56,130 nt of DNA from a virus: IMG/VR virus record IMGVR_UViG_3300022751_000019, positions 1 to 56,130 of that record. One strand, written 5' to 3'. The stretch's first letter is position 1. Every line of letters starts with the position of its first letter. Below, piece by piece: positions 56,120-56,130 of this stretch. The translations under genes and the position numbers were made by a program. The notes under the pieces were generated by a model. That model was given only the letters and a program-made list of their open reading frames with translations. It was not told the origin of the DNA and did not search any database.

Positions 56120-56130
56120 CTTTGCAAATG
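56068..56130. repeat. inverted repeat at the contig end (probable fold-back artefact)
   Basis: The last 16 bases are the exact reverse complement of 56068-56083, with a 31-base spacer. The other copy of this region (75-126 onward) continues normally into coding sequence, so the inverted tail is present only at the end of the contig. A chimeric fold-back read or assembler overrun is the simplest explanation. Confidence 0.7.

Noticed and set aside
56068-56130. Inverted repeat at the contig end as a hairpin telomere or protelomerase site.
   Set aside because: The other copy of this sequence at the left end runs on normally and the flanking genes are coupled across the join, so a chimeric read or assembler overrun explains it better. 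No protelomerase gene was seen.
1-56130. tRNA genes, insertion sequences, toxin-antitoxin pairs and restriction-modification genes.
   Set aside because: I saw no tRNA cloverleaf motifs, transposase signatures with flanking inverted repeats, or recognisable methylase or toxin motifs. This is by eye only; tRNAscan-SE and profile searches could still find weak cases.

Overview
The window is one essentially complete, circularly assembled genome (about 56.0 kb, AT-rich) of a tailed phage with siphovirus organisation (Caudoviricetes) that infects a member of the Bacteroidota. The host assignment rests on four signals. Promoters fit the Bacteroidota pattern TTG-N19-21-TAnnTTTG. Classical Shine-Dalgarno sites are almost absent and A-rich start contexts (often AACT-ATG) are used instead. 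Five exported proteins have a signal peptide followed by Gln at +1, the Bacteroidota 'Q-rule'. Many small proteins resemble families seen in Bacteroidota phages. The first 126 bases recur at the end, and the gene at 55797-55997 overlaps the gene at 1-201 across that join, so the molecule is circular or terminally redundant in the assembly.

Layout. 1-2264 holds leftward early genes with an XRE repressor-like protein under two related promoters. 2406-33825 is the rightward late region: small and large terminase, portal, Mu F-like minor head protein, an inserted accessory island (7228-11276), HK97-type prohead protease and major capsid protein, two glycosyltransferases, head-tail connector genes, tail tube, tail-assembly chaperones with a -1 frameshift site, tape measure, a large tail protein, a run of five secreted fibre/adhesin-like proteins, a GH19-type endolysin and a spanin-like protein. 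33806-40717 is a leftward cluster of small accessory genes with two LytTR-type DNA-binding proteins, an AntA/AntB antirepressor and a probable small RNA. 40879-42509 is a short rightward cassette of small membrane proteins ending in a strong terminator. 42577-55997 is the leftward early/replication region: many small proteins, primase-helicase, replication initiator-like protein, HNH protein, HTH proteins, NinG and RecT.

How it works together. Leftward early transcription starts at several promoters of one class, at least three of which have a dyad in the -33/-7 spacer. It supplies recombination (RecT, NinG) and replication (primase-helicase, initiator), and no DNA polymerase is seen. Repressor and antirepressor are present but no integrase was found, so the lifestyle is unresolved. 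Late genes make an HK97-fold capsid and a long non-contractile tail. Small RNA-like leaders with terminators sit directly in front of accessory operons. The most unusual features are the five consecutive Q-rule signal peptides in the tail-fibre region (24124-31756), a two-hairpin leader with complementary loops (7664-7748), a candidate structured RNA (39876-40007), the glycosyltransferase pair behind the capsid gene, and two copies of an HTH-linked operator exactly 200 bases apart (49550 and 49750). No tRNA, CRISPR array, insertion sequence or gene-free stretch over 300 bases was seen. All function calls are from reading the sequence; no database search was run.
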